DNA from: CAYGUK01 sp964352985
GTDB lineage: Bacteria > Pseudomonadota > Gammaproteobacteria > JAHCLG01
Direction of reading: 5' to 3'
Assembly (NCBI GenBank): GCA_964352985.1
Contig: CAYGUK010000003.1
Location: forward strand, 1-64,000
Length of the DNA: 64,000 nt
A program made the position numbers and the translations under genes. Each line of letters begins with the position of its first letter. Within the stretch, counting starts at the first letter, position 1. A model generated the notes under the pieces. The model saw only the letters and a list, made by a program, of their open reading frames with translations. It searched no databases and was not told the DNA's origin. This document shows, one piece after another, positions 26,355 through 35,858 of this stretch.

Positions 26355-28039
26355 TATTTATTTTTCTTAAGAGCTAACTCTTTTTCAATTTTTTGCGTGA
26401 TATACCATTGTTGTAATATTGATAATAAATTATTAACAAGCCAATATAAAACCAAACCAGATGGAAACGTAGCAAACAGTGCTGTAAAAACAATTGGCAT
26501 TAACATCATAATCTTTGCTTGCGTTGGATCTGGCGGAGCAGGACTCATTTTTTGTTGTAAAAACATAGTAACCCCCATCAAAATAGGCAAGATAAAATAA
26601 GGATCGCGAGCTGATAAATCATGAATCCAAAAAATAAATGGAGCCTGCCGTAACTCAACACTTTCAATTAAAACCCAGTATAAACCTAGAAATACTGGTA
26701 TCTGAACTAAAATAGGTAAACAACCACCTAATGGATTTACTTTTTCGCTTTTATATAACTCCATTAATCTTTTAGAAAATTCTTGTTTATCTTTACCATA
26801 TCTATCTTTTAGCGATTTAATCCTAGGCTGAAGTAATCGCATTTTAGCCATTGATCGATAACTAGTTGCTGATAATTTATAAAATAAAAGCTTAATAATT
26901 AAGGTTACAAAAACAATTGCCCATCCCCAGTTACCTAAGAAATTATAAATTTTGAGCATTAACCAAAAAACAATAACAGAAATAAACCACCAGTATTTTC
27001 CATAATCAATTGTTAATGATAATCCTGGTGCAATATTTTCTAATCGCGATGCAATTGCTGGTCCAGTGTAAAACTTAGAACTTATTGTAATAGTTTTTCC
27101 CGCAGGTACATTTATTTCTGGTCCGCGCATACCCAAAGTATATATTCCATTATTTGCTAAAGAATAATAATTAAATGTTTTATCTGGATTAGGTATCCAT
27201 GCACTTAAAAAATAATGCTGAACCATAGCTAACCAACCATTTTTTATATTACGATTTAATGGTTGTTTTTGCATATCTGAGAAAGGTATTTTTTCAAAGC
27301 GTTCAGAAGGACTGGAGATTGCGCCACCTAGATAAGTTAAATGATGAAACACGCCCTTATGAGCCCCCTCAGATTCTTTTCTTAATAATTGATTATATAA
27401 ATGCCCCTGCCAAACTTGGCTTGATTGATTATCTACATGATAAGTAACCTTTACAAGGTAACTATCTCGAGTAAAAGTAAATGATTTTACTAACTTTAAT
27501 CCACTTGAATTTTGCCAATGTAAATCTACTGTTAATGTTTTTTCATTTGGTTCTAAAGAATAGTTAGATTGCGATGAAGTATAGGAAATTTGACCATTTT
27601 CAGGCGTATCAGGTCCTTGTTTTCCAGTTAATCCACTTTGAGCAACGTAATAGGAATCATTATTAATATTAAGTAAAACAAATGGATCATTAGGTTGATT
27701 AATTTTAGTGGGGTATTTAACTAAGCTAGATCCGATAATATTACCACCTTGTGTATCTAGAGTAATATTTAGTAGATCTGTTTTAATATGGATAAGTTGG
27801 CTATTGCTAGCTATATTTTTTATTACTTTGTTTGCCTTCACATGATTTTGTTTATTTTTTAAATGATCGGGGATTATTGGAACAATTGAATTATTATTAA
27901 TGCCATTTTGGTGAGATTGATTTAATTGCTGCTGTGTATTGGTCGTTTCTTTAGGGCCATAATCTAATTGCCATTGAGACCATAGTTGTAAGATTACTAA
28001 CGCTAAAGCAATATAAAGAAAAAGTCGTTTATAATCCAT
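26354..28039 (-). CDS. yidC: Membrane protein insertase YidC
   Basis: Inserts and folds inner-membrane proteins, alone or with SecYEG, including F0 subunit c encoded nearby. An N-terminal signal-anchor helix (RLFLYIALALVILQLWSQW) is followed by a polar linker, the large periplasmic beta-supersandwich domain, and the five-helix core. In the core, MRLLQPRIKSLKDRYG and the GGCLPILVQIPVFLGLYWVL segment are conserved. 561 residues equals the gammaproteobacterial form. Confidence 0.98.
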   Translation of the reverse strand: MDYKRLFLYIALALVILQLWSQWQLDYGPKETTNTQQQLNQSHQNGINNNSIVPIIPDHLKNKQNHVKANKVIKNIASNSQLIHIKTDLLNITLDTQGGNIIGSSLVKYPTKINQPNDPFVLLNINNDSYYVAQSGLTGKQGPDTPENGQISYTSSQSNYSLEPNEKTLTVDLHWQNSSGLKLVKSFTFTRDSYLVKVTYHVDNQSSQVWQGHLYNQLLRKESEGAHKGVFHHLTYLGGAISSPSERFEKIPFSDMQKQPLNRNIKNGWLAMVQHYFLSAWIPNPDKTFNYYSLANNGIYTLGMRGPEINVPAGKTITISSKFYTGPAIASRLENIAPGLSLTIDYGKYWWFISVIVFWLMLKIYNFLGNWGWAIVFVTLIIKLLFYKLSATSYRSMAKMRLLQPRIKSLKDRYGKDKQEFSKRLMELYKSEKVNPLGGCLPILVQIPVFLGLYWVLIESVELRQAPFIFWIHDLSARDPYFILPILMGVTMFLQQKMSPAPPDPTQAKIMMLMPIVFTALFATFPSGLVLYWLVNNLLSILQQWYITQKIEKELALKKNK

Positions 28040-28289
28040 TGTGATTTATACCTTTTTTGTGCGGGACTGGATCATATCCACCGGGATGCCATGGGTGGCA
28101 TTTTAAAATCCGACGAATAGTAAAAATAAAACCTGTAAAAATACCATGTTCAACAATCGAATCAATCGAATATCTTGAACAAGAAGGATAAAACCGACAA
28201 CGAGGGCCTATTAAAGGGCTAAGAAGATATCGATAAGATTTTATAACAAGAATTATTGCTTGTTGAACTTTGTTTCTACCTTCGACCAC
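28029..28289 (-). CDS. yidD: Membrane protein insertion efficiency factor YidD
   Basis: An 86-residue protein with the family motif GPRCRFYPSCSRYS and CHPWHPGGYDPVP. Start is GTG inside rnpA (37-base overlap), a common arrangement in this operon; no ATG is available. Its stop overlaps yidC by 11 bases. It aids YidC-dependent insertion in E. coli. Confidence 0.95.
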   Translation of the reverse strand: MVEGRNKVQQAIILVIKSYRYLLSPLIGPRCRFYPSCSRYSIDSIVEHGIFTGFIFTIRRILKCHPWHPGGYDPVPHKKGINHNGL

Positions 28290-28612
28290 ATCTTCCCCAA
28301 TTCATTAAATAAAACAGTATTTATACACGTTTTAGCTTCAGCTCTCGCTATAATAACAATGTCTCGATTTGGTAATTTATTTTTTTCATAGCGAAAACTT
28401 TCTCTAATTATTCGCTTAATTCTATTTCTTGCAAATGCTTTTCGCACCGCTTTTTTTGTTACCACCACCCCAACTCGAGGATGTAAAACTTCATTTTCAG
28501 TTATAAGAACAACAAAAAACTTACTCACAATTTTTTTGTTAGATGCGTAAACACGCTTATACTGTTTACGATTTAATAAACGGTAAGATTTAGGGTAATT
28601 ATAGGTACTCAA
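28253..28612 (-). CDS. rnpA: Ribonuclease P protein component
   Basis: Basic protein cofactor of RNase P. The conserved RNR motif is in FARNRIKRIIRESFR, preceded by the aromatic/basic N-terminus (RLLNRKQYKRVY). 119 residues is normal. Starts 11 bases downstream of the rpmH stop and overlaps yidD at its 3' end. Confidence 0.97.
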   Translation of the reverse strand: MSTYNYPKSYRLLNRKQYKRVYASNKKIVSKFFVVLITENEVLHPRVGVVVTKKAVRKAFARNRIKRIIRESFRYEKNKLPNRDIVIIARAEAKTCINTVLFNELGKMWSKVETKFNKQ

Positions 28613-28623
28613 TAGTGGATTAA

Positions 28624-28758
28624 TTAGCCTGTTAATTTATGACGTCCTTTACGGCGTCTACGGCTAATGACAGCACGACCTGCTCGGGTTTTCATTCGGG
28701 CCCGAAAACCATGAGTACGGTTCTTTTTTAAATTGCTAGGTTGATAGGTTCTCTTCAT
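28624..28758 (-). CDS. rpmH: 50S ribosomal protein L34
   Basis: A 44-residue, Arg/Lys-rich protein: begins MKRTYQPSNLKKNRTHGFRA and continues through TRAGRAVISRRRRKGRHKLTG to the stop. This is the invariant L34 sequence. It opens the leftward rpmH-rnpA-yidD-yidC-mnmE operon at the edge of oriC. Confidence 0.98.
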   Translation of the reverse strand: MKRTYQPSNLKKNRTHGFRARMKTRAGRAVISRRRRKGRHKLTG

Positions 28759-28859
28759 GTTCTTAACGTCTATTTAGTTGATTTAAAGTTCTCATTTTGA
28801 GCCTGAACGCGCGATTTTATTGAAGTACAGTAGGTATGTCAACTATTTATGATAGGTTA

Positions 28860-29520
28860 TCAGCTCACTAATAATAATATTATTATATAAATATTTAATA
28901 TTGTTATTATTAGTGTAGGTTTTTCTTGTTTATAACTGTAATTATCCATTATCTTTCAATTGGTTGAATACTTTATAAGTTACTTTTTAACCTCTTAATA
29001 ATGACCCTATAAGTTTAAGAATAATTTATTCATAAGTTTAAGGTTTCAACATCTCGATAACTTATTCACATAAAAAAAGTTAAATTATCCTCTACAATAT
29101 CAATATTGCTTAAATGTGTATTTTTTAAAAATGTTGAGAAGTTATTCTTACTTCTATAATAATAAGTATTATTAATATTTTAGTTATTGTTATTATTATG
29201 TCTCTTTTTTTTGTGGATAAGCCTTAAAAACAAATTTATATTAAGCTCTTACAAAAATTATTAATTGTTAATATCCCACAGAATAACCCTTGTCTTTGAA
29301 TGAGTATTAAATGTGAATTGTTTTTTCTAATGATAATTTTATTAAGTTACACACATAATATATATCACTTATTTGCAATTTTGTAATATTTACTTTTGTC
29401 TCTTTATAAAAATGCCAAAATATTTTTTTTATTTTTTTATATTAATAGATGTGGATAACTTCAATAAAGGAGTATAGAATTAGCAACCCGGTTTGGTGAA
29501 GGTTTGAGGGAGATTTATTG
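28860..29520. other. Putative replication origin oriC
   Basis: The 762-base gap between rpmH and dnaA is extremely AT-rich. Exact TTATNCACA DnaA boxes occur at 29062-29070 (plus), 29212-29220 (minus) and 29450-29458 (minus). One-mismatch boxes are at 29026-29034 and 29347-29355. Long A/T stretches at 29421-29445 could be the unwinding element. An A/T-rich imperfect inverted repeat occupies 28866-28915. Genes point away on both sides, as expected at an origin. The rpmH promoter must also lie here. Confidence 0.8.
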
Positions 29521-30870
29521 GTGGAACTCACTGTTTGGAACGAGTGTTTAAATTCCTTGAAAAAAGAATATTCAACACATCAATTCAATACTTGGATTTT
29601 ACCATTGCAAGCTGAAGTAAAAGATGACATCCTCATGTTACTTGCGCCTAACCGATTTGTTTGTGATTGGATTGAGCAAAATTATCTCTGCCACATTAAC
29701 GATATTTTAAATCGATTATCTGGTGATGAAAAATTAAAAATTAATTTACAAGTTGGTAGTAAATCAACTTCTGCTTCTAATGATATTAAAACTATCAAAA
29801 TTAATTCTAACACTAAAAAATCAGATAAAAAATTATCCAATACAGTCCATCGAAATAATTTAAATAAATTATTTACATTTGATAATTTTGTTGAAGGTAA
29901 ATCTAATCAACTAGCAAGAGCTGCCTCTATTCAAGTCGCTGAAAATCCAGGAGGGGCTTACAATCCTTTATTTATTTATGGTGGTGTTGGGTTAGGTAAA
30001 ACTCATTTAATGCATGCTGTTGGTAATTTAATTCAAACAAATAAAAGAGATGCGACAGTGCTTTATTTACATTCTGAGCGTTTTGTGGCAGATATGGTTA
30101 GAGCTTTACAAACTAATACGATGAATGAATTTAAACGTTACTATCGTTCTGTTGATGCTTTATTAATTGATGATATTCAGTTTTTTGCGGGCAAAGATCG
30201 ATCTCAAGAAGAGTTTTTTCATACTTTTAATGCGTTGTTAGAAGGACAACAACAAATGATATTAACTTGTGATCGTTATCCTAAAGAAATTAATGGATTA
30301 GAGGAACGATTACGATCAAGATTTGGATGGGGATTAACTGTTGCTGTTGAGCCGCCTGAGCTTGAAATGCGTGTTGCAATTTTAATGAGTAAAGCAGAAC
30401 AATCTGGTGTTGAGTTACCTTATGAAGTTGCATTTTTTATTGCAAAAAGAATTAGATCGAATGTTCGTGAACTTGAGGGTGCCTTGAAACGGGTTATTGC
30501 AAATGCTCATTTCACCGGGAAAGCAATAACTTTAGATTTTGTCAAAGAAGCATTAAAAGATTTACTAGCACTACAGGATAAATTAGTTACTATAGAAAAT
30601 ATACAAAAAACAATTGCTGAATATTATAAAATAAAAGTATCTGATTTATTATCTAAAAGACGAAGCCGATCAGTAGCTCGACCCCGTCAGATGGCTATGG
30701 CAATTTCAAAGGAGCTAACCAATCATAGCTTACCTGAAATAGGAGAAGCTTTTGGTGGTCGTGATCACACAACAGTTTTACATGCCTGTCGGAAAATTAA
30801 AGATCTTATTAACACAAATTTAGATATTGCTGAAGATTATAAAAACTTGTTACGTATTCTATCAACATAA
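29521..30870 (+). CDS. dnaA: Chromosomal replication initiator DnaA
   Basis: AAA+ initiator that opens oriC. Domain I starts ELTVWNECLNSLKKE. A short lysine/asparagine-rich domain II (about residues 80-115) follows. Domain III has the Walker A GGVGLGKTH near 154-162 and Walker B ALLIDDIQFFAGK. Domain IV ends with the signature GGRDHTTVLHACRKI that reads DnaA boxes. A GTG start at 29521 aligns with homologues; TTG one codon earlier is possible. GGGAG precedes. The nearest DnaA box (29450) is well placed for autoregulation. Confidence 0.98.
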   Translation: MELTVWNECLNSLKKEYSTHQFNTWILPLQAEVKDDILMLLAPNRFVCDWIEQNYLCHINDILNRLSGDEKLKINLQVGSKSTSASNDIKTIKINSNTKKSDKKLSNTVHRNNLNKLFTFDNFVEGKSNQLARAASIQVAENPGGAYNPLFIYGGVGLGKTHLMHAVGNLIQTNKRDATVLYLHSERFVADMVRALQTNTMNEFKRYYRSVDALLIDDIQFFAGKDRSQEEFFHTFNALLEGQQQMILTCDRYPKEINGLEERLRSRFGWGLTVAVEPPELEMRVAILMSKAEQSGVELPYEVAFFIAKRIRSNVRELEGALKRVIANAHFTGKAITLDFVKEALKDLLALQDKLVTIENIQKTIAEYYKIKVSDLLSKRRSRSVARPRQMAMAISKELTNHSLPEIGEAFGGRDHTTVLHACRKIKDLINTNLDIAEDYKNLLRILST

Positions 30871-30988
30871 TTTTTTTGATTTTTAAAATCAATTTATATC
30901 TGCATTTTTATCGCGATGTATAGATTTCCTGTTTTTAGACTCTCTGATATAATTTGGTTTATTTTTTCGATTATTTAAGGATTATTAC

Positions 30989-32098
30989 ATGCGTTTTACA
31001 ATCCAACGTGAACTGGTGGTAAAACCTTTACAATTTGTAGTTGGTGTTGTTGAGCGTCGTAAAACAGTCCCTATTCTTGCTAATATTTTAACAGAAGTTA
31101 GTGATCAGTATCTTACATTTACTGCTACTGATTTAGAAGTTCAGTTAAAAGCTAGTATAAATCTAAATTGTAGTGTAATACCAGGTAAGATAACGATACC
31201 TGGACGTAAACTGTTTGATATTTGTCGAGCTTTACCTGAAGAAAGTCTGATTACCTGTGAACTTGATGATGGTAGAGTTATAATTAGCTGTAATCAAACT
31301 AAATTCACGTTATTAACTCTTCCTGCTGAAGAATATCCAAACATTGGTGAGGATATTGGGATATTGGAGTTTTCTATCAAACAAAATGAATTACGTTTAT
31401 TGCTTGAGAAAACTCAATTTTCAATGGCTAATCAGGATGTTCGATATTTTCTGAATGGGTTACTGTTAGAAGTAGGGCGAGAAAAAATATCTGCCGTTTC
31501 GGCAGATGGACATCGTATGTCTTTATGCGCTGTCTCTGCTCCTGGAATTAGTCCTCCTGAGTTGACTCAAGTTATTATTCCTAGAAAAGGTATCACTGAG
31601 TTATATCGTTTGTTAGAAGAAAGTGATGAATGTGTCGATATTGTTATTACTGAAAATCATATTAAAGTTACAACATCTTCTGTTATTTTTACTTCAAAAT
31701 TAATTGATGGTCGATTCCCTGATTATAATAATGTAATACCTCGAAATGGTGATAAACAAATAGAAGTGGATTGTGAACAATTGAAACAAGTTTTAACTAG
31801 AGCTTCTATTTTAACCAATGAAAAATATAAAGGTGTTTGTCTACAATTACGTAATGGTATGTTAAATGTAATGGCAAATAATCCCGAACAAGAAGAAGTT
31901 GAAGATTGTTTAATGATAAATGAATATGATGGTGCTGATTTAGATATAGGTTTTAATGTTAATTATATAATTGATGTGCTAAATACTATTAATTGTGAAA
32001 GAGTAAGATTAACTTTTAAAGATACACAAAGTAGTTTGCTTATTGAAGGTTGTGATGAAGTTGATAGTGTTTATGTTGTGATGCCTATGCGTTTATAG
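30989..32098 (+). CDS. dnaN: DNA polymerase III beta sliding clamp
   Basis: Ring-shaped processivity factor; three tandem clamp folds across 369 residues. Typical elements: N-terminal LLVKPLQ-like KPLQFVVGVVERR with KTVPILANI, SADGHRMSLC in the middle, and the C-terminal VYVVMPMRL that closes the fold. RBS AAGGA precedes the ATG. A TATAAT-like element before the ATG (about 30949) may give dnaN its own promoter inside the 118-base gap after dnaA. Confidence 0.98.
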   Translation: MRFTIQRELVVKPLQFVVGVVERRKTVPILANILTEVSDQYLTFTATDLEVQLKASINLNCSVIPGKITIPGRKLFDICRALPEESLITCELDDGRVIISCNQTKFTLLTLPAEEYPNIGEDIGILEFSIKQNELRLLLEKTQFSMANQDVRYFLNGLLLEVGREKISAVSADGHRMSLCAVSAPGISPPELTQVIIPRKGITELYRLLEESDECVDIVITENHIKVTTSSVIFTSKLIDGRFPDYNNVIPRNGDKQIEVDCEQLKQVLTRASILTNEKYKGVCLQLRNGMLNVMANNPEQEEVEDCLMINEYDGADLDIGFNVNYIIDVLNTINCERVRLTFKDTQSSLLIEGCDEVDSVYVVMPMRL

Positions 32099-32110
32099 CC
32101 GCCGAAAATA

Positions 32111-33208
32111 ATGACAATTAATCAAATTCACATCCGCAACGTACGTAATTTAATTGATGTAAGTTTACAGTTAAATTCAAGTTTAAATGTATTAATTGGA
32201 CAAAATGGAAGTGGTAAAACTAGTGTTTTAGAAGGAATTTCCTTATTAACTATGGGGCGATCATTTCGTAGTCGTATTTTTTCTAAGATTATTAACCTTG
32301 ATTCTAAATCTCTTACCATATTTGCAAATGTTACAGATGTTAAAACTGGTCGCAATCATAATTTGGGTTTTTCAAGACAGAAAGGTGTTGCAAAAGTAAG
32401 AATAAAGAAAGATGGAGTTGATATATCTTCTATTTCTTCAATTGCTAAAATGTTGCCTGTTTTATTATTGAATCACGATGGATATAGTTTAATAGAAAGT
32501 GCTCCTATCTATAGAAGACAATACTTCGATTTAATAATGTTTCACGTGGAACCTCTTTTTTTTACTTATTGGAAAAAAATTCAAAAAATAATAAAACAAC
32601 GAAATGCAGCATTAAAAGGATTATTGGATAAAAAATTGATTCAAAGTTGGGATGAAAAGTTAGTTGAATATTCTTTGATTATTACGAAAATGAGACAAAC
32701 TATCTTTACTGAATTAGCCCCTTTTCTACATAAAGTTATAAAAGAACTTCTCAACATAGATTGTATCAGTTTTGAATTTTTTCAAGGTTGGAATTCACAA
32801 AAAAGTCTTAGTTCTGTTTTATCAGATAACTTAGAAAAGGATCGCTATTTATGTTATACAACGCAAGGGCCCCATCGTTTTGATATACTAATAAAAATAA
32901 ATAAAATTAGTGTTCATGATATTCTTTCTAGAGGACAAAAAAAGCTTTTGTTTTCTGCTCTTCGTTTAGCGCAAGGTATGTTAATATCTCAAAAAATTGG
33001 AATTTCTCCAATATACTTAGTTGATGATCTTAATGCTGAGTTAGATGAAAAAAAACGTTTTTATCTTGTTGATTTTTTGTTAAATCTCGAATCTCAAATT
33101 ATCATGACAGGAGTTTCACAATCAGAACTCGCTTTTTTGGATTCTTTTCCATGTAATATGTTTCACGTGAAACAAGGTAGAATAGAGATGGATTCTCTAT
33201 GCGAATAA
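32111..33208 (+). CDS. recF: DNA repair and gap-loading protein RecF
   Basis: SMC-like ATPase that helps load RecA at gaps. Walker A GQNGSGKTSVLE near residue 30, ABC signature LSRGQKKLL and Walker B IYLVDDLNAELD are present. 365 residues fits. The gene starts 12 bases after dnaN without a strong ribosome site, suggesting coupling. It carries two parS-type palindromes in its coding sequence, each read as MFHV. Confidence 0.97.
   Translation: MTINQIHIRNVRNLIDVSLQLNSSLNVLIGQNGSGKTSVLEGISLLTMGRSFRSRIFSKIINLDSKSLTIFANVTDVKTGRNHNLGFSRQKGVAKVRIKKDGVDISSISSIAKMLPVLLLNHDGYSLIESAPIYRRQYFDLIMFHVEPLFFTYWKKIQKIIKQRNAALKGLLDKKLIQSWDEKLVEYSLIITKMRQTIFTELAPFLHKVIKELLNIDCISFEFFQGWNSQKSLSSVLSDNLEKDRYLCYTTQGPHRFDILIKINKISVHDILSRGQKKLLFSALRLAQGMLISQKIGISPIYLVDDLNAELDEKKRFYLVDFLLNLESQIIMTGVSQSELAFLDSFPCNMFHVKQGRIEMDSLCE
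32538..32553. promoter_or_regulatory. parS-like site 1 (inside recF)
   Basis: TGTTTCACGTGGAACC matches the near-universal parS TGTTTCACGTGAAACA at 14 of 16 positions, and differs from the Pseudomonas form TGTTCCACGTGGAACC at one. It encodes FHVEP of RecF, so selection on protein and on ParB binding may overlap here. Confidence 0.75.
33159..33174. promoter_or_regulatory. parS site 2 (inside recF 3' end)
   Basis: TGTTTCACGTGAAACA is a perfect 16-base parS palindrome, at codons 350-355 of recF (MFHVKQ). Expected ParB loading site, about 3.7 kb from oriC. Confidence 0.95.
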
Positions 33209-33262
33209 CATATTGTTTTGCAATAAATAGTCAACTAGTTTTACCCCATTTGTACAATAAAA

Positions 33263-33271
33263 TGATATAAT
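33263..33271 (+). promoter_or_regulatory. Extended -10 promoter of gyrB
   Basis: TGATATAAT is an extended -10 (TGn plus TATAAT) 30 bases before the gyrB ATG, in the 92-base recF-gyrB gap. No good -35 is visible at 17 bases, which the extended -10 can replace. GGAG (33286-33289) follows as ribosome site. Confidence 0.5.
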
Positions 33272-33300
33272 GATTTTTTTATTAGGAGCTAATAAATCAC

Positions 33301-35718
33301 ATGAGTGACCAAGCAACATATGATTCCTCAAATATTAAAGTTTTACGTGGTTTGGATGCTGTAAGAAAGCGTCCTGGAATGTATATTGGTGATACTGATG
33401 ATGGGACTGGTTTGCATCATATGGTGTTTGAAATTGTAGATAACTCTATTGACGAGGCGTTGGCGGGATATTGTAAAAACGTTCAAGTTACCATTCATAG
33501 TGATTGTTCAGTTACGGTTAGAGATGACGGTAGAGGAATACCCGTTGATATACACCCTGAAGAAGGACGTTCAGCTGCTGAAGTCATTATGACAGTTCTC
33601 CACGCCGGTGGTAAATTTGATGATAATTCTTATAAAGTTTCTGGTGGTTTACATGGGGTTGGTATTTCTGTTGTGAATGCTTTATCTGAAGAGCTTCATC
33701 TAACTATTCGTCGTGGCGGTAAAGTTTATGAACAATTTTATTATCTTGGCGTACCTGAGTCAGCTTTAAATATTACTGGTGATGCCGTTCAAACAGGTAC
33801 TGAAATTCGGATGAAACCGAGCGCTGAAATATTTACTAATATTGAGTTTCATTATGATATTCTTGCTAAAAGGTTACGAGAATTATCATTTTTAAACCCA
33901 GGTATTTGTATTCATCTGGAGGATGAAAGATCTGGGAAATCAGATACCTTTGAGTATGAAGGTGGTATTAAAGCTTTTGTTGAACATTTAAATAAAAATA
34001 AAACTGCAATTAATAAAAAAGTTATTTATTTTTCAATAAAAAAACAATCAGTTGTTGTCGATGTTGCAATGCAGTGGAATGATTCATTTCAAGAAAATAT
34101 TTTTTGTTTCACAAATAATATTCCTCAAAGAGATGGAGGTACGCATTTAGCGGGTTTTAGAGGAGCACTAACAAGAACATTAAACAGCTATATCGAAAAA
34201 GAAGGATATGGAAAAAAGTATAAAGTAAGTACCACTGGTGATGATTCAAGAGAAGGTTTAACCGCAGTTCTTTCCGTCAAAGTGCCTGATCCCAAGTTCT
34301 CCTCTCAAACTAAAGATAAATTAGTTTCATCTGAAGTTAAGCCTATTGTTGAGTCTGTTGTTAGTGAACATTTACATGATTTCCTTTTAGAACGTCCTCA
34401 AGAAGCTAAAGCTGTAATTTCTAAAATTCTTGATGCCGCTAGAGCAAGAGAGGCTGCAAGAAAAGCAAGAGACATGACCCGCCGTAAAGGTGCGCTTGAT
34501 ATGGCAGGGCTACCCGGTAAATTAGCTGATTGCCAAGAGAGAGATCCAGCTTTATCTGAATTGTTTATTGTTGAGGGAGATTCAGCGGGAGGATCTGCAA
34601 AACAAGGGCGTGATCGACGTTTTCAAGCAATTTTACCACTTAAAGGTAAGATACTTAATGTAGAAAAAGCTCGTTTTGATAAAATGCTATCTTCAACAGA
34701 AGTGGGCACCTTGATTACAGCTCTCGGTTGTGGGATAGGTCGAGAAGAATATAATCCTGATAAACTGCGTTACCACAGAATTATTATCATGACCGATGCT
34801 GATGTTGATGGTGCTCATATTCGAACTTTGTTACTCACATTTTTCTATAGACAAATGCCCGAATTAATAGAACGTGGGCATGTTTATATAGCACAACCAC
34901 CGCTGTATAAAGTTAAAAAAGGAAAACAAGAGCAGTATATTAAAGATGATGAAGCGCTTGATATCCACTTAATTCAAATAGCAGTTGATAAGTCATCATT
35001 AGTGACGAATGATTCAGTTCCTCCAATTACTGGAAGTGGTCTAGAATCTTTAATCAATGATTATCGCCGTGTGATGAATATTATTAATAGATTATCAAAA
35101 CGTTATCCCAAGAATGTATTAGTTAAGCTACTTAATCAACCAGAATTACATCAAAGTAAATTAAATGATCGTGAATTTGTTTTAGAGTGGAACCGCAAAC
35201 TTGAAGAAACCTTAAACAGTCAAACAACTAATTCTGTAGTTTATAAAATTGAGCTAGGTGAAGAAGAGGAAAGACAGATAGTTTTACCAGTAGCTATAGT
35301 AACTGAACATGGTGTAGCTAAAACACATCTTTTTAATTATGAATTTTTCTCCTCTCCTGAATATATACAAATAGTAAAACTAGCCAAAACCTTAGAAGGA
35401 TTGATTTCAGAAACATCATATGTGAAAAGAGCTGATAAACAAGCTACCGTCAACTCTTTTGATGAAGTGTTAACCTGGTTAATGAGTGAAAGTAAACGAG
35501 GCTTATCTATTCAACGCTATAAAGGTTTAGGAGAAATGAATCCTGATCAATTATGGGAAACAACGATGGATCCTGAAGTTAGAAGATTAATGCAAGTAAC
35601 TATAGAAGATGCTGTTGCCGCAGACCAAATATTTACTACGCTTATGGGGGATCAAGTTGACCCTAGAAGAGCCTTTATTGAAGCGAATGCGTTAGATGTT
35701 GGAAATCTTGATGTGTGA
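33301..35718 (+). CDS. gyrB: DNA gyrase subunit B
   Basis: ATPase half of gyrase. GHKL ATP-binding motifs (EIVDNSIDEA, DDGRGIPVDIH, GGLHGVGISVVNALS), transducer domain, and the TOPRIM domain (IVEGDSAGGSAKQGRDR, then MTDADVDGAHIRTLLL) are complete. The roughly 170-residue gammaproteobacterial insertion and tail ending in QRYKGLGEMNPDQLWETTMDP are present. 805 residues equals the E. coli-type form and supports the gammaproteobacterial assignment. Confidence 0.98.
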   Translation: MSDQATYDSSNIKVLRGLDAVRKRPGMYIGDTDDGTGLHHMVFEIVDNSIDEALAGYCKNVQVTIHSDCSVTVRDDGRGIPVDIHPEEGRSAAEVIMTVLHAGGKFDDNSYKVSGGLHGVGISVVNALSEELHLTIRRGGKVYEQFYYLGVPESALNITGDAVQTGTEIRMKPSAEIFTNIEFHYDILAKRLRELSFLNPGICIHLEDERSGKSDTFEYEGGIKAFVEHLNKNKTAINKKVIYFSIKKQSVVVDVAMQWNDSFQENIFCFTNNIPQRDGGTHLAGFRGALTRTLNSYIEKEGYGKKYKVSTTGDDSREGLTAVLSVKVPDPKFSSQTKDKLVSSEVKPIVESVVSEHLHDFLLERPQEAKAVISKILDAARAREAARKARDMTRRKGALDMAGLPGKLADCQERDPALSELFIVEGDSAGGSAKQGRDRRFQAILPLKGKILNVEKARFDKMLSSTEVGTLITALGCGIGREEYNPDKLRYHRIIIMTDADVDGAHIRTLLLTFFYRQMPELIERGHVYIAQPPLYKVKKGKQEQYIKDDEALDIHLIQIAVDKSSLVTNDSVPPITGSGLESLINDYRRVMNIINRLSKRYPKNVLVKLLNQPELHQSKLNDREFVLEWNRKLEETLNSQTTNSVVYKIELGEEEERQIVLPVAIVTEHGVAKTHLFNYEFFSSPEYIQIVKLAKTLEGLISETSYVKRADKQATVNSFDEVLTWLMSESKRGLSIQRYKGLGEMNPDQLWETTMDPEVRRLMQVTIEDAVAADQIFTTLMGDQVDPRRAFIEANALDVGNLDV

Positions 35719-35760
35719 AAAGTCTCTGTCAATATTTTTTTATAACCAGCTGTAATGTGG

Positions 35761-35825
35761 GCGCTTTCAATAATGATTGCGGCGCAGGCCTGAATTGTTA
35801 TATTATATTATTTCTAATATAATAT
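35761..35825 (+). other. Two stem-loops between gyrB and the LuxR-type gene
   Basis: First, GCGC...CAAT...ATTG...GCGC nests at 35761-35785. Second, ATATTATATTA (35800-35810) pairs perfectly with TAATATAATAT (35815-35825) around TTTC. Either may end gyrB transcription or shape the leader of the regulator that starts at 35859; neither is followed by a T run. Confidence 0.5.
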
Positions 35826-35858
35826 TGATTTACTTTAATACCTAAGGCGCAATTTAGT

